From positions 1,116,001 through 1,180,000 of the forward strand of contig NZ_CP095073.1 in NCBI RefSeq assembly GCF_022919095.1: 64,000 bases of DNA, read 5' to 3'. The stretch comes from Halobacillus salinarum. GTDB lineage: Bacteria > Bacillota > Bacilli > Bacillales > Halobacillaceae. Shown here in pieces: positions 33,699-41,337 of this stretch. Within the stretch, counting starts at the first letter, position 1; each line of letters opens with the position of its first letter. The notes beneath the pieces were generated by a model that had not been told where the DNA came from, did not search any database, and saw only the letters and a program-made list of their open reading frames with translations. A program made the position numbers and the translations under genes.

Positions 33699-35333
33699 AT
33701 GTACTTTTATTCATTTTGGGAGCAGTTATGGCGTTGGGATCATAAGTGGAAACAGGACATTAAGAAGACTGCCTCTTTTTTATTCGCGAAAGCCTCATCT
33801 AGTGCGACCGCCAGCAAAGTAGTCGATGTCTCCGAACAAAAATTTGAAGATAAGCCTCCGCAGCCAGGGAATTACTCCATCGTGCAAAGGATCGGTTTGC
33901 TTCTCGGTCCATTGCTCTATCTTTCTATTATTTTACTTGTTCATCCAGAGGGAATGAGTAATGAAGCGGTCCAGATGCTCGGGCTTATCTGCTGGATTGC
34001 TACTTGGTGGGTAACCGAAGCTTTACCTATTCCAGTCACATCCTTACTTCCACTGCTTTTATTCCCTATCACTGGAGTGATGGAGATGGGGGAAGTTTCT
34101 TCATCCTACGGAGATCCGCTCATCTTTCTTTTTGCCGGCAGCTTTATGATTGCTCTGACAATGGAGAAATGGAACCTTCATAAACGTATTGCACTCGCGA
34201 TTATCGCCTTTATCGGAAGCAGTCCGAATATGATCATTTTAGGATTCATGGTAGCTACCGGGTTTTTGTCGATGTGGATTTCCAATACCGCTACAACAAT
34301 GATGATGGTACCGATCAGCTTAGCGGTGACGAAGCATGTCGCAGATTTGTTAAAGGACACTACAAATGCTGATTTTTCTCCGGGAGACTTTCCTTTCGGT
34401 ACCGCCATCATGCTTGGAACAGCCTATTCAGCAACAATAGGGGGATTCGGAACACTGATTGGTGCCCCGGCGAACACGATTTTAGCTGCTACCGTTGATC
34501 GTTTGTATGGTATAGACATTTCTTTTGCACGGTGGATGTTATTTGGAATTCCTATGGTTGTCGTGCTCATTCCTGTCATGTGGATTTATCTCGTAAAAGT
34601 CGCTTACCCGATGGAAATAAAGCATCTTCCCGGAGGAAGAAAAATAATTAAAAAAGAGCTGAAGGAACTCGGGAAGATGAGTTATGAAGAAAAAGTTGTG
34701 TTAACGATATTTTCAATTACGGCATTAGCTTGGATTACGAGAAGCCTGGTACTTGAAAATTTCATTCCAGGAATTAATGACACCATCATCGCTTTGTTTG
34801 GAGCGTTCGCCTTGTTTCTAATCCCATCTAAAAACAGAAAGGACAGTATCTTAGACTGGAACACCGTGTTAAAACTGCCATGGGGGATATTGTGGCTGTT
34901 TGGAGGAGGGCTTGCGCTCGCGGCTGGGATTGTAAGTTCCGGTTTGGATAAATGGATTGGTCATCAACTTGTGAATTTTAGTGAGATTCCTTTTTTTATC
35001 ATGGTGGGATTAATTATAGCGGTCATAACCCTGTTGACAGAGTTTACTTCGAATACTGCTACCTCAACAATGGTTTATCCCATTGTTGCTGCAGGAGCTG
35101 CTGCATTAGGGACTGACCCCATTATACTTATGGTAGCTGCATGCATGGGGGCAACATTTGCATTTATGTTCCCGGTGGCTGCCCCGCCTAATGCCATTGT
35201 ATTTGCAACAGGCTATATAAAAATGAGTCAAATGGCGAAGACAGGCATTTGGTTAAATCTTTGCAGTATCGTCTTTTCAGTCATTATTGTTTACTTCTTT
35301 GTCCCGCTGATATTTGGAGGATTATTAAACTGA
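33699..35333 (+). CDS. DASS-family sodium/dicarboxylate symporter (SLC13 type)
   Basis: A 544-residue sodium-coupled di/tricarboxylate importer. After a hydrophilic N-terminal region of about 60 residues, 11 or so helices follow. The two SNT signature motifs of the family are present (SNTATT near 195 and SNTATS near 450), and a PVTSLLPLLLFP segment lies in the N-terminal half. By context it brings in D-malate, tartrate or a similar acid for the divergently transcribed dehydrogenase. The promoter has a GntR-type box, and a perfect cre site overlaps the start point. AGGAAGGGA lies upstream of the ATG. The N-terminal extension is longer than in SdcS-like proteins. Confidence 0.9.
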   Translation: MYFYSFWEQLWRWDHKWKQDIKKTASFLFAKASSSATASKVVDVSEQKFEDKPPQPGNYSIVQRIGLLLGPLLYLSIILLVHPEGMSNEAVQMLGLICWIATWWVTEALPIPVTSLLPLLLFPITGVMEMGEVSSSYGDPLIFLFAGSFMIALTMEKWNLHKRIALAIIAFIGSSPNMIILGFMVATGFLSMWISNTATTMMMVPISLAVTKHVADLLKDTTNADFSPGDFPFGTAIMLGTAYSATIGGFGTLIGAPANTILAATVDRLYGIDISFARWMLFGIPMVVVLIPVMWIYLVKVAYPMEIKHLPGGRKIIKKELKELGKMSYEEKVVLTIFSITALAWITRSLVLENFIPGINDTIIALFGAFALFLIPSKNRKDSILDWNTVLKLPWGILWLFGGGLALAAGIVSSGLDKWIGHQLVNFSEIPFFIMVGLIIAVITLLTEFTSNTATSTMVYPIVAAGAAALGTDPIILMVAACMGATFAFMFPVAAPPNAIVFATGYIKMSQMAKTGIWLNLCSIVFSVIIVYFFVPLIFGGLLN

Positions 35334-35362
35334 AAAATGGACGTGCCAACTACACTATAGCT

Positions 35363-35415
35363 GAAACGAAAACCACGAGGGATTTCCATTCCTGCGTGGT
35401 TTTCGTTTCGTTTGA
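35363..35415 (+). terminator. Terminator of the DASS transporter gene
   Basis: GAAACGAAAACCACG and CGTGGTTTTCGTTTC form a perfect 15-base stem around a 17-base loop. Confidence 0.8.
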
Positions 35416-35588
35416 AAAAATAGATTGGTGGGAGTACGAGCTTTCGATTTAATCTCCTAGGAAAATGGAGCTCCGCACAAATAAAATGGTCTGTTAAACT
35501 GGAATGTAGGAAGAGTTGCAGTCAGTTTCATAGCTGCATCTACTGCTGCAGAATGTGTAAGCAGCTTACGGGAAACGGTTGCTTCTGC

Positions 35589-36551
35589 TTATTGAAGATA
35601 TACATCCATTCTTTGTTGTAAACCTGCCGCCACTTCTTCCGGCACTTCCCTGACCTTAATATCCTCTCCAAGAAAAAGCAGCCAATTTGTCATTTCGGCC
35701 AATTCTTCTGGATGATGCACATTCATATAGGCCTTTAGCACAGCTGTTGTTTGATAAGGGTTCGTATAGGATATTGAAGCTTTGATGGGGTGGTACTTCT
35801 TGAACTGGGTAATCGCTTTTGGCCCAAGTTCAAGGACGAGGTTGCTCCCTTCTTCCTGCTTGTTTAGTTTTGCTGTTATTTGGCTTTTATTTAATCGCTT
35901 TTTTTCCAGGTATGGCTCAACATCGACAAGATGGTTGACAGGGATCACCTGCTTCTTTTCCTCCTTTAAGTCAAACCCTTCAATCAGCCAGAAACTTTTT
36001 TCATTATAAAGGTGCAGGAGATAAATGGGATAAGACTTTATGATCTGTTCTTCTTTAATAGTTATCCATAAATAGCTGTCTGAAAGAAGCATTTGGATGA
36101 GTTTCTCCAACATCGGATGGGGGAGATCGGCTAGATCGAGAAGATCAGGGTTGTGGGGATTGGTCCCGGTAAAAAGCAAAATTTGATTTAAAAGCACGAG
36201 GTCATCCTGCTGGTTTTCTGAGATCAGGCCAAGTAATTTTTCCGCTAAAGACTGACGACTTTTTAAATAAGGAAGCTGCTGGTTTCTTGTCGCCATAAAG
36301 GCTATAAAAAGAGCTTTAACCTCGCTGTCTGTAAACTGGACGTCAGGGAGGAGAGAGTTGGGCATAACGAAATAACCGCCGTCCCTTCCAACTTCAGCGA
36401 CAAGGGGCATTCCCATGGATTCAATCTCTTTAATATCTCTAATCGCGGTCGATCGCGAGATGTTAAATTCCTGCATGATTTCAGAAATGGTAAAGTGCGC
36501 CCGGTTGTTGATATAACGCATAATGATATTGATTCGTTCAACTTTTTTCAT
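35589..36551 (-). CDS. WYL-domain transcriptional regulator (YafY/YobV type)
   Basis: A 320-residue regulator: N-terminal HTH_11/DeoR-like domain (about 1-60, with TISEIMQEFNISRSTAIRDI and a winged GGYFVMP), then a WYL ligand domain (about 140-215, LHLYNEKSFWLIEGFD) and a C-terminal WCX extension. WYL proteins bind small ligands or nucleic acid. It is divergent from a GyrI-like gene, a common pairing in Bacillales, and probably controls it. TCATGACGAC overlaps the start region; the ribosome site is weak (AGGAG about 6 bases upstream on the minus strand). Confidence 0.85.
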   Translation of the reverse strand: MKKVERINIIMRYINNRAHFTISEIMQEFNISRSTAIRDIKEIESMGMPLVAEVGRDGGYFVMPNSLLPDVQFTDSEVKALFIAFMATRNQQLPYLKSRQSLAEKLLGLISENQQDDLVLLNQILLFTGTNPHNPDLLDLADLPHPMLEKLIQMLLSDSYLWITIKEEQIIKSYPIYLLHLYNEKSFWLIEGFDLKEEKKQVIPVNHLVDVEPYLEKKRLNKSQITAKLNKQEEGSNLVLELGPKAITQFKKYHPIKASISYTNPYQTTAVLKAYMNVHHPEELAEMTNWLLFLGEDIKVREVPEEVAAGLQQRMDVYLQ

Positions 36552-36576
36552 GACGACTCCTAAACAGTATCATTTT

Positions 36577-36604
36577 TTGACATGGTTTAAGGATATGATA
36601 TACC
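36577..36604 (+). promoter_or_regulatory. Promoter of the GyrI-like gene
   Basis: TTGACA (36577-36582), 16-base spacer, TATACC (36599-36604), within the 105-base region shared with the divergent WYL regulator. Confidence 0.55.
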
Positions 36605-36656
36605 TAACAAATGATAAAGACAATCATTTGAAAAAAGTAGAAGGAAGGTTTTAGAA

Positions 36657-37136
36657 ATGGCCAATTATACGCTTGAAGAAAAAGACAGCTTTACTGTAGT
36701 CGGTTTAGGCACTGAGCTTAAGAGCGATTACAGAGACTTTGCCGGCATAAACAAAGAAAAGGAAGAGTTCTGGCGGGAAGTCAGTGAAGATGGCAGATTG
36801 GACACTTTACAATCCCTGGCCTCCAATGACTACATTTTTGCCGTGAACGAAGCGGTAAATAACAAGATGATGCATTATGCTGGTGTGATGACAGAAGCGC
36901 AAGCACCAGAAGAAGCGCGGGTGATTCAATTTCCTAAAGGGCAATACCTTGTTGTGAAAGGGGAAGACAAAACGGCTGATGAACTGAATGTAAAGCTTAC
37001 GGGCATGGCTTTTGGCGAAGCCTTACCAGAAGCAACGGATGTAGCTTACGTTGGCGGCCCTAATACAACGGTTGAAATGGGGCAGCGGGACGGCGTCGTT
37101 TATGGAGAAATGTGGATTCCTGTTGTTCGCAAGTAA
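36657..37136 (+). CDS. GyrI-like/AraC effector-binding domain protein
   Basis: A 159-residue stand-alone effector-binding protein (SHS2 duplicated fold). YTLEEKDSFTVVGLGTEL opens the first half; ARVIQFPKGQYLVVKGEDKT and the closing GVVYGEMWIPVVRK are typical for AraC-associated GyrI domains. Members bind drugs or hydrolyse small molecules; the role here is unproven. AAGGAAGG precedes the ATG. It is probably controlled by the divergent WYL protein. Confidence 0.82.
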   Translation: MANYTLEEKDSFTVVGLGTELKSDYRDFAGINKEKEEFWREVSEDGRLDTLQSLASNDYIFAVNEAVNNKMMHYAGVMTEAQAPEEARVIQFPKGQYLVVKGEDKTADELNVKLTGMAFGEALPEATDVAYVGGPNTTVEMGQRDGVVYGEMWIPVVRK

Positions 37137-37230
37137 GGAGATCAAGGAGAGACGATTCGGGGCTTCTTTTTTGTCATAAAAATAGTAAACAATGCAAATG
37201 TCTTCAGCCATTCATCTATAAAAAAAGCTG

Positions 37231-37272
37231 AAAGCAGGTCGGTAATCCATTTGATCGCCTGACCTGCTTATT
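37231..37272 (+). terminator. Terminator-like hairpin before the secreted peptide gene
   Basis: AAGCAGGTCGG and CCTGACCTGCTT pair over a 14-base loop with one bulge, followed by ATTTAT. It probably ends the GyrI-like transcript. A similar hairpin follows the peptide gene at 37670. Confidence 0.6.
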
Positions 37273-37314
37273 TATAGGGCAAGTTAAAAGAAAGTGCTGA
37301 GTGTAATTAGGATA

Positions 37315-37375
37315 CCTTACCTTGTTTAATCGTTGGAATACGATTAAAATAAAGAACTGAAGTTTCAAGGTAAGG
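37315..37375 (+). promoter_or_regulatory. Promoter/leader with nested inverted repeats
   Basis: CCTTACCTTG (37315-37324) is repeated inverted at 37366-37375, and inside it TTTAATCG (37325-37332) pairs with CGATTAAA (37341-37348). A possible promoter, TTGTTT-N17-TAAAAT (37322-37350), is embedded in the same bases. The outer right arm abuts the ribosome site AGGAGAG of the peptide gene. Confidence 0.5.
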
Positions 37376-37388
37376 AAGGAGAGAACAG

Positions 37389-37583
37389 ATGAAGAAAAAA
37401 ATTGCCGCATTAGTGTTTACAGGACTTCTTTGTGTAAGTGCAGCCTCCACTGTCTCTGCAAATGATTTTAAAACAGGGAAAGCAGGTTATGATTTGAGCT
37501 GTAACCTATGGAACGCCAATCACGAGGATAAGATTTGCGTCGGAGATGACAAGTCCTGGTGGGAAAATTTATTTGGAATTTAA
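37389..37583 (+). CDS. Small secreted peptide with two cysteines
   Basis: A 64-residue precursor. KKK and a hydrophobic core (IAALVFTGLLCVSAAS) with a predicted cleavage after TVSA give a mature peptide of about 40 residues containing two Cys (CNLWNANHEDKIC), a Trp pair and a C-terminal hydrophobic WWENLFGI. It could form one disulfide. AGGAGAG precedes the ATG and hairpins flank the gene, so it is a discrete unit. I do not recognise a family. No immunity or export gene adjoins it, although the next gene encodes a multi-pass membrane protein. Calling it a bacteriocin would be speculation. Confidence 0.7.
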   Translation: MKKKIAALVFTGLLCVSAASTVSANDFKTGKAGYDLSCNLWNANHEDKICVGDDKSWWENLFGI

Positions 37584-37669
37584 GGTAAAGGCTTTGATCT
37601 GCATAGCATCCTTGAATGTTGATTCAACCGAGATTTACATAGGTTAAAAGACTGTTCATTTTTTAGTCT

Positions 37670-37717
37670 GAAGCAGGTGCCATTTATTCACATGATAAAG
37701 TGTACCTGCTTTATTTA
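37670..37717 (+). terminator. Terminator of the secreted peptide gene
   Basis: AAGCAGGTGC and GTACCTGCTT pair with one bulge around a loop of about 24 bases, followed by TATTTAT. It shares its stem core with the hairpin at 37231. Confidence 0.55.
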
Positions 37718-37807
37718 TGCTGATGGAGACCATCCATTTGAAAACAGATGAGTTCATATATCGCAGTTAACATACTGTCATTTTTTTAAGAGAAGAGCTG
37801 AAGATAA

Positions 37808-38359
37808 ATGGTACTAACAAAAAACTCAATCATTCCTGCGTTCACCGTGGCATTGGTTGTGTTCCTGATAGTTGTTTCCCCTATACTTCCATTTAGTAAA
37901 GGGTTACTTTCTGTTTTTGTCCTTACATTATTGATCCCTACAGCAAGAAAAATCATGTTCGATCATGGAAAAACCAAAGCTGCTTTTTATACGGCCCTTA
38001 TTTTCTCCATTGGATTTAGTGGAGTGGCGGTTTTGCAAGATATCCATTCGTTTGATCTTACCTATGTTGTAGAATTTCTTCTCGTATTTTTCGTGACTTG
38101 CCTCGGCGTTTTTTGTTACGGATTACCGGTTTCTATTATTGCAGAGCTCGTCTCCAGCAGATTTCCTGCTTCACGTAAAGGGGTGTCTGCTATGATCTAT
38201 GTTGGCTTTGGACTTTGTACAGCGATTTTTGGTTTGTTCGATGGTCTGGACTTTAGAGTTTTCATTTTTTCCACGATTTGTGCCGTCCTATTCTTCTTCA
38301 TGGATGAATGGAATAGAAGAAAAAAGAGTACGCTCCCCCGTCTTCCTCAGCCCAGCTGA
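37808..38359 (+). CDS. Uncharacterised multi-pass membrane protein
   Basis: A 183-residue protein with five or six predicted helices (about 9-30, 32-47, 58-75, 82-105, 120-140, 145-165) and a basic C terminus RRKKS. No conserved motif was recognised. GAAGAGCTGAAG precedes the ATG. The stop codon lies in the loop of a hairpin (38343-38369) that may act in termination. Located next to the small secreted peptide gene, but a functional link is not shown. Confidence 0.65.
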   Translation: MVLTKNSIIPAFTVALVVFLIVVSPILPFSKGLLSVFVLTLLIPTARKIMFDHGKTKAAFYTALIFSIGFSGVAVLQDIHSFDLTYVVEFLLVFFVTCLGVFCYGLPVSIIAELVSSRFPASRKGVSAMIYVGFGLCTAIFGLFDGLDFRVFIFSTICAVLFFFMDEWNRRKKSTLPRLPQPS

Positions 38360-38369
38360 TGCTGAGGAA
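38343..38369 (+). terminator. Hairpin spanning the stop codon of the membrane protein gene
   Basis: TTCCTCAGC and GCTGAGGAA form a perfect 9-base stem; the stop codon TGA is in the loop. The tail TTCTATTCT is only moderately T-rich. Confidence 0.45.
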
Positions 38370-38509
38370 TTCTATTCTATGACAGCATAGCAGCCTTACA
38401 AACCAATAATCTTTTCAAAAAATTCCAATCTATGTTTATTTATGCCTTTCGAGGGTACTGGTTGAACAAGCCTGCTATAGGAGGCAGTTCATGAGTCACT
38501 TGATTTCTT

Positions 38510-38998
38510 TCAGCTCTCATGAGTGACCCTGCTCACATTTTTCACCTGGCTTTGCTTTTTTGAGTTCAGAATTTGAAAGGTTATTTCCTTTGTCAGATGA
38601 TAAGGGAATTCATTCTGATCTCCAATCATTAATTCATACTCTCGATCATTGCTGTCTTTGAATTTAGAAGAAGAAAGCTCTCCTGCCTTTTCCTTTACGG
38701 CATGGGAATCAATTGCGAGATTTGGAATGAGCTTTCTAAAGTAATAATCACCCTGAGTTTCTTCGATCTTACCGAGGCTGATGATTGCTTTCCCTTCTTT
38801 AGTTAACAAGAAGGAATGATCATTTTTTACGGTTACATGAAGCACGGAATCGTCTTCATAACCATAATGATGAATAAAAGCATCTATGGCTTCATTCATA
38901 GATTCATAGGTGGAGGAACTTTCTTTTTCATGACTAGAGCAAGAGGTAAGAGTTAATGATAATGTCAGAATTAACAGAGGGCTGACCCTTTTGGACAT
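38510..38998 (-). CDS. Uncharacterised lipoprotein
   Basis: A 162-residue lipoprotein: signal peptide with lipobox LTSC (Cys20), a Ser/Glu-rich linker, then a small domain with HHYGYEDDSVLHVTVKNDHSF and GDYYFRKLIPNLA segments. It should be anchored on the outer face of the membrane. AGGAGG precedes the ATG. I do not recognise the family. It is divergent from another small lipoprotein gene (39170), which may share the promoter region. Confidence 0.7.
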   Translation of the reverse strand: MSKRVSPLLILTLSLTLTSCSSHEKESSSTYESMNEAIDAFIHHYGYEDDSVLHVTVKNDHSFLLTKEGKAIISLGKIEETQGDYYFRKLIPNLAIDSHAVKEKAGELSSSKFKDSNDREYELMIGDQNEFPYHLTKEITFQILNSKKQSQVKNVSRVTHES

Positions 38999-39169
38999 AT
39001 GTTTACCTCCTATCTGGGATACAAGGGCTTTTCATATAAGAGACTAACCGTCTCTTTTTACTATACTATCCTTTGCAATTCACATAAAAATTCGTTTCTG
39101 ATTTCTAAAAAACTGATATAAATGGGAACATTACTAGCACACCCACCACAAAAAGAAGGGAGGTAAAGA

Positions 39170-39541
39170 ATGCGGGTAATCGTTGTTTTAATGAGTACGC
39201 TGTTTCTGCTTATAGGCTGTCAGCAAAGGATTGACAACGAATACAGTCATGTTTCCATTAAAGACGAGGCCGGAGATGTTCTCGTTACGGCTTCGGACTT
39301 TGAAAAAGCCAGTGTCCAGCAGCAAGAAGAGCAAGTCGTGATCACGGCAGATTTTAAACAGGGTAAAACATCTAAAGAAATGACTAAGGATCATTTGCAT
39401 GAAAAGATTCATGTTTATTTAGGAGACACGGAGATCGCTTCTCCGGTCATTCACACGGTCATCAATAGCGGTTCAATACAAATCGCAGGTGATTTCTCGA
39501 AAGAAGATGCTGAAAAGTTTGTGGATGTTATTCATCACTAA
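39170..39541 (+). CDS. Small lipoprotein with a SecDF P1-head-like domain
   Basis: A 123-residue lipoprotein (lipobox LIGC, Cys17). The middle resembles the region before the P1 head of SecD, and the C-terminal part IHVYLGDTEIASPVIHTVIN followed by SGSIQIAGDFSKEDAEKF closely follows the SecD P1-head pattern YLDGEVISAPVV, then SGSAQITGNF, then EEA. SecD uses this domain outside the membrane to assist protein export. Here it is detached from any membrane channel. GGGAGG precedes the ATG. An insertion-element remnant splits or copies its terminator. Domain match is by eye; function is inference. Confidence 0.6.
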   Translation: MRVIVVLMSTLFLLIGCQQRIDNEYSHVSIKDEAGDVLVTASDFEKASVQQQEEQVVITADFKQGKTSKEMTKDHLHEKIHVYLGDTEIASPVIHTVINSGSIQIAGDFSKEDAEKFVDVIHH

Positions 39542-39549
39542 GATGGAAT

Positions 39550-40027
39550 GGAAGGCCGCATGATGCGGCCTTCTCAGCTTGTAGAAAAACCTCGTGTTTT
39601 CTACAAGTTTTCTTACCGCGAGGAGCAATTGTCCCTTCCCTTTCCGCGGACGAGCGCCCGAGCTTCCTCGCGAAACCCACGCTCGGCGATCTCGGCTCAC
39701 TCGTTCTTCCGCAGGAGTGGAAGGGACCTCGCTCCTTGCTATTCTTTAAAGACAGAAAAAGACTTCCTTCACCTATCTCACCCTAGTTAGATGGAGGACA
39801 ATCTTTTTCATGTTCTGACAGGCAGCTGTCATCAGCGCCTGTTCCTTTACTTTTTCTTTTCCACGCAAACAGCAATAAAGCAGCGCATACAGTTTTTTTT
39901 CTAACACAAGTTCTTCAATCGTTACGATTTCCATTTCATTTTGTCGTGCTTTTCTTGATTGAAACAAAAAATCAAGCTGCTGAGACCTTTCTCGACAGCC
40001 TGGGAAGGCCGCATGATGCGGCCTTCT
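39550..40027 (-). mobile_element. Internally deleted IS1182-type element flanked by a duplicated terminator stem
   Basis: A 25-base palindromic sequence (GGAAGGCCGCATGATGCGGC and five more) occurs at 39550-39574 and 40003-40027. Between them lie 428 bases with a hairpin near the left end (CTTGTAGAAAA with TTTTCTACAAG, 39578-39607), a GC-rich imperfect palindrome (about 39620-39735), and a leftward transposase relic. Near the right end GCTGTCGAGA with TCTCAGCAGC forms another imperfect hairpin on the minus strand. The flanking copies are stems of a rho-independent terminator; only the right copy keeps the T run. I infer that an IS1182-family element entered a terminator stem with duplication of the target and later lost its middle. 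Confidence 0.6.
39773..39967 (-). pseudogene. IS1182-family transposase with large in-frame internal deletion
   Basis: The frame begins at TTG (39967) with FQSRKARQNEMEIVTIEELV, the usual N terminus of this transposase family, and passes without a stop into LYALLYCCLRGKEKVKEQAL, then MTAACQNMKKIVLHL, the usual C terminus. Full proteins have about 450-550 residues; 64 remain. The catalytic DDE core is missing entirely, so it cannot be active by itself. The join is in frame, roughly after EELVLE. Confidence 0.7.
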
Positions 40028-40035
40028 TTTTTTAT
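40003..40035 (+). terminator. Terminator, right copy of the duplicated stem
   Basis: GAAGGCCGCAT and ATGCGGCCTTC (stem 10-11 bases) followed by eight T residues. Probably the original terminator of the lipoprotein gene at 39170. Confidence 0.8.
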
Positions 40036-40153
40036 TACCCATTTATGTGCAGGTTCTAAGCTCATAAAAACAAATTGGGATATATTTGAAACTTATTTCT
40101 ACGTGGAACGTAGAATAAGTACAACCAATGAAACATAATTGGAGAGGGATTCG

Positions 40154-40393
40154 ATGATGGAACTTCTTATTGGCGGGCTGTTTATTGTATGGGGAGCAAT
40201 GATCGTGTACGCTGCTTTATTTAGATTGAAGAAAAAAGATGACTACAAGGATGACATTCCGTTTGGAGCCAGGGGAGATATGGAGTGGGAGCTTTTATGT
40301 AAAGTGTTTAATAGTTTCCCCTACGGTCTGATTAAAAGTGTTGTTATCCTTATGGGTATTTCATTTATCATCATTGGAGTAACAGTTATTTAA
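40154..40393 (+). CDS. Small two-helix membrane protein
   Basis: A 79-residue protein with helices at about 3-22 (LLIGGLFIVWGAMIVYAALF) and 58-78 (SVVILMGISFIIIGVTVI), joined by a charged loop (KKKDDYKDDIPFGARGD). GGAGAGGG lies upstream of two adjacent ATGs. Family and function not recognised. The next gene starts 79 bases later on the same strand and may be co-transcribed. Confidence 0.6.
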   Translation: MMELLIGGLFIVWGAMIVYAALFRLKKKDDYKDDIPFGARGDMEWELLCKVFNSFPYGLIKSVVILMGISFIIIGVTVI

Positions 40394-40472
40394 TTTTATT
40401 TGTATTTGCAGGTCTTGAACCTTGGAAGTGGGACTACATGAGAAATAAGAGACATCCAATGGAGGGAATAAA

Positions 40473-40790
40473 TTGATTGTTTTAGAAAATATAGCAGGCG
40501 TCCTTATTGTATTGGCTATTTTATCAGGGGCATTTCTGTTGATGTACATAGGTATAAAAGGCATATACAAACTCTATAAACCAAGCCCATCTAATCAAAA
40601 ATGTCCTAAATGTAAGAACAGCGATTGGAAATACGGAAACATTAAGGATTCCATTGGAGTGGCCGGGGATCAAGGAAATCAGTTTTCCACGGTCCGAACG
40701 CAATTTTGTGCGAACTGTGGCTACATAGCAGAGTGGTATGTGAATTCTCCGGAAAAATTAAATGGAGTCCAGTTTGATAAAAAGAACTAA
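40473..40790 (+). CDS. Membrane protein with C-terminal zinc ribbon
   Basis: A 105-residue protein: one or two N-terminal helices (about 8-34), then a cytoplasmic zinc-ribbon-like domain with CPKCKNSDW and CANCGY, two CxxC pairs about 38 residues apart. Such domains bind zinc and often mediate nucleic acid or protein contact. TTG start at 40473 with GGAGGG six bases upstream. Function unknown. Probably in one transcription unit with the small membrane protein gene before it. Confidence 0.65.
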   Translation: MIVLENIAGVLIVLAILSGAFLLMYIGIKGIYKLYKPSPSNQKCPKCKNSDWKYGNIKDSIGVAGDQGNQFSTVRTQFCANCGYIAEWYVNSPEKLNGVQFDKKN

Positions 40791-40933
40791 ATTAACATTA
40801 ACGTGCTAAGGAAACCGTTCCGTCCTACATATCGAGAGCTTTCATTTGGTTTCTCTGCTTGAAGCTATTATTCAATGAATAGATATCTCCTGGTTTGTTT
40901 TGTTAGCTTTCTACTAGTAAGTGAGGTGTTTTT

Positions 40934-41248
40934 TTGAGGAGGCGGACTCTGTTAGCTGCTGTAGTTTCCTTGATCGTGTTTGTAAGTTCATTATATATTC
41001 TGCTCCATCTAACACCACGAATCGCTCTTAGGACGCACCTGTTTTTTGAAGGTCATCCCATAGCGGCCATTACATCACAGATTGTTCATGAAAAAGCTCA
41101 TAATAATGAAGAAGAAATGGGGAAAAGGTATAAAGATTATAAACTAACGGATCCCCCAAATGAAAGAGCCACCCAAAGCCAATTGAGAAATTTTAGAGTG
41201 GTGAAGAAGAGGTACTTATATTATGCTGAATATAGAGGAGTGTTTTAA
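40934..41248 (+). CDS. Uncharacterised membrane-anchored protein
   Basis: A 104-residue protein with a positively charged N terminus (RRR), one hydrophobic helix (TLLAAVVSLIVFVSSLYILL) and a charged, mostly hydrophilic external part. TTG start at 40934, with GTGAGGTG five bases upstream. I do not recognise it. It ends before a bidirectional terminator. Confidence 0.5.
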   Translation: MRRRTLLAAVVSLIVFVSSLYILLHLTPRIALRTHLFFEGHPIAAITSQIVHEKAHNNEEEMGKRYKDYKLTDPPNERATQSQLRNFRVVKKRYLYYAEYRGVF

Positions 41249-41294
41249 TGAATAGCATTTCCTCTTAGTATGAATCTCTTACTTAACAATGCAA

Positions 41295-41327
41295 TAAAAA
41301 AAGAACCTGATGCCGGCTCTTTTTTTA
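41295..41327. terminator. Bidirectional terminator
   Basis: AAAAAGAACC and GGCTCTTTTT pair with one mismatch between two convergent genes; T runs exist on both strands. Confidence 0.75.
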
Positions 41328-41337
41328 TCCTTTTCGT

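Noticed and set aside
37389-37583. Secreted peptide as a bacteriocin with the next membrane protein as immunity
   Set aside because: No leader-processing transporter, modification enzyme or known bacteriocin motif is adjacent; spacing and terminator separate the two genes.
39548-39790. 80-codon plus-strand frame rich in Arg and Ser inside the element remnant
   Set aside because: It reads through the terminator stem, the end hairpin and the GC-rich palindrome; it is a by-product of structured non-coding DNA.
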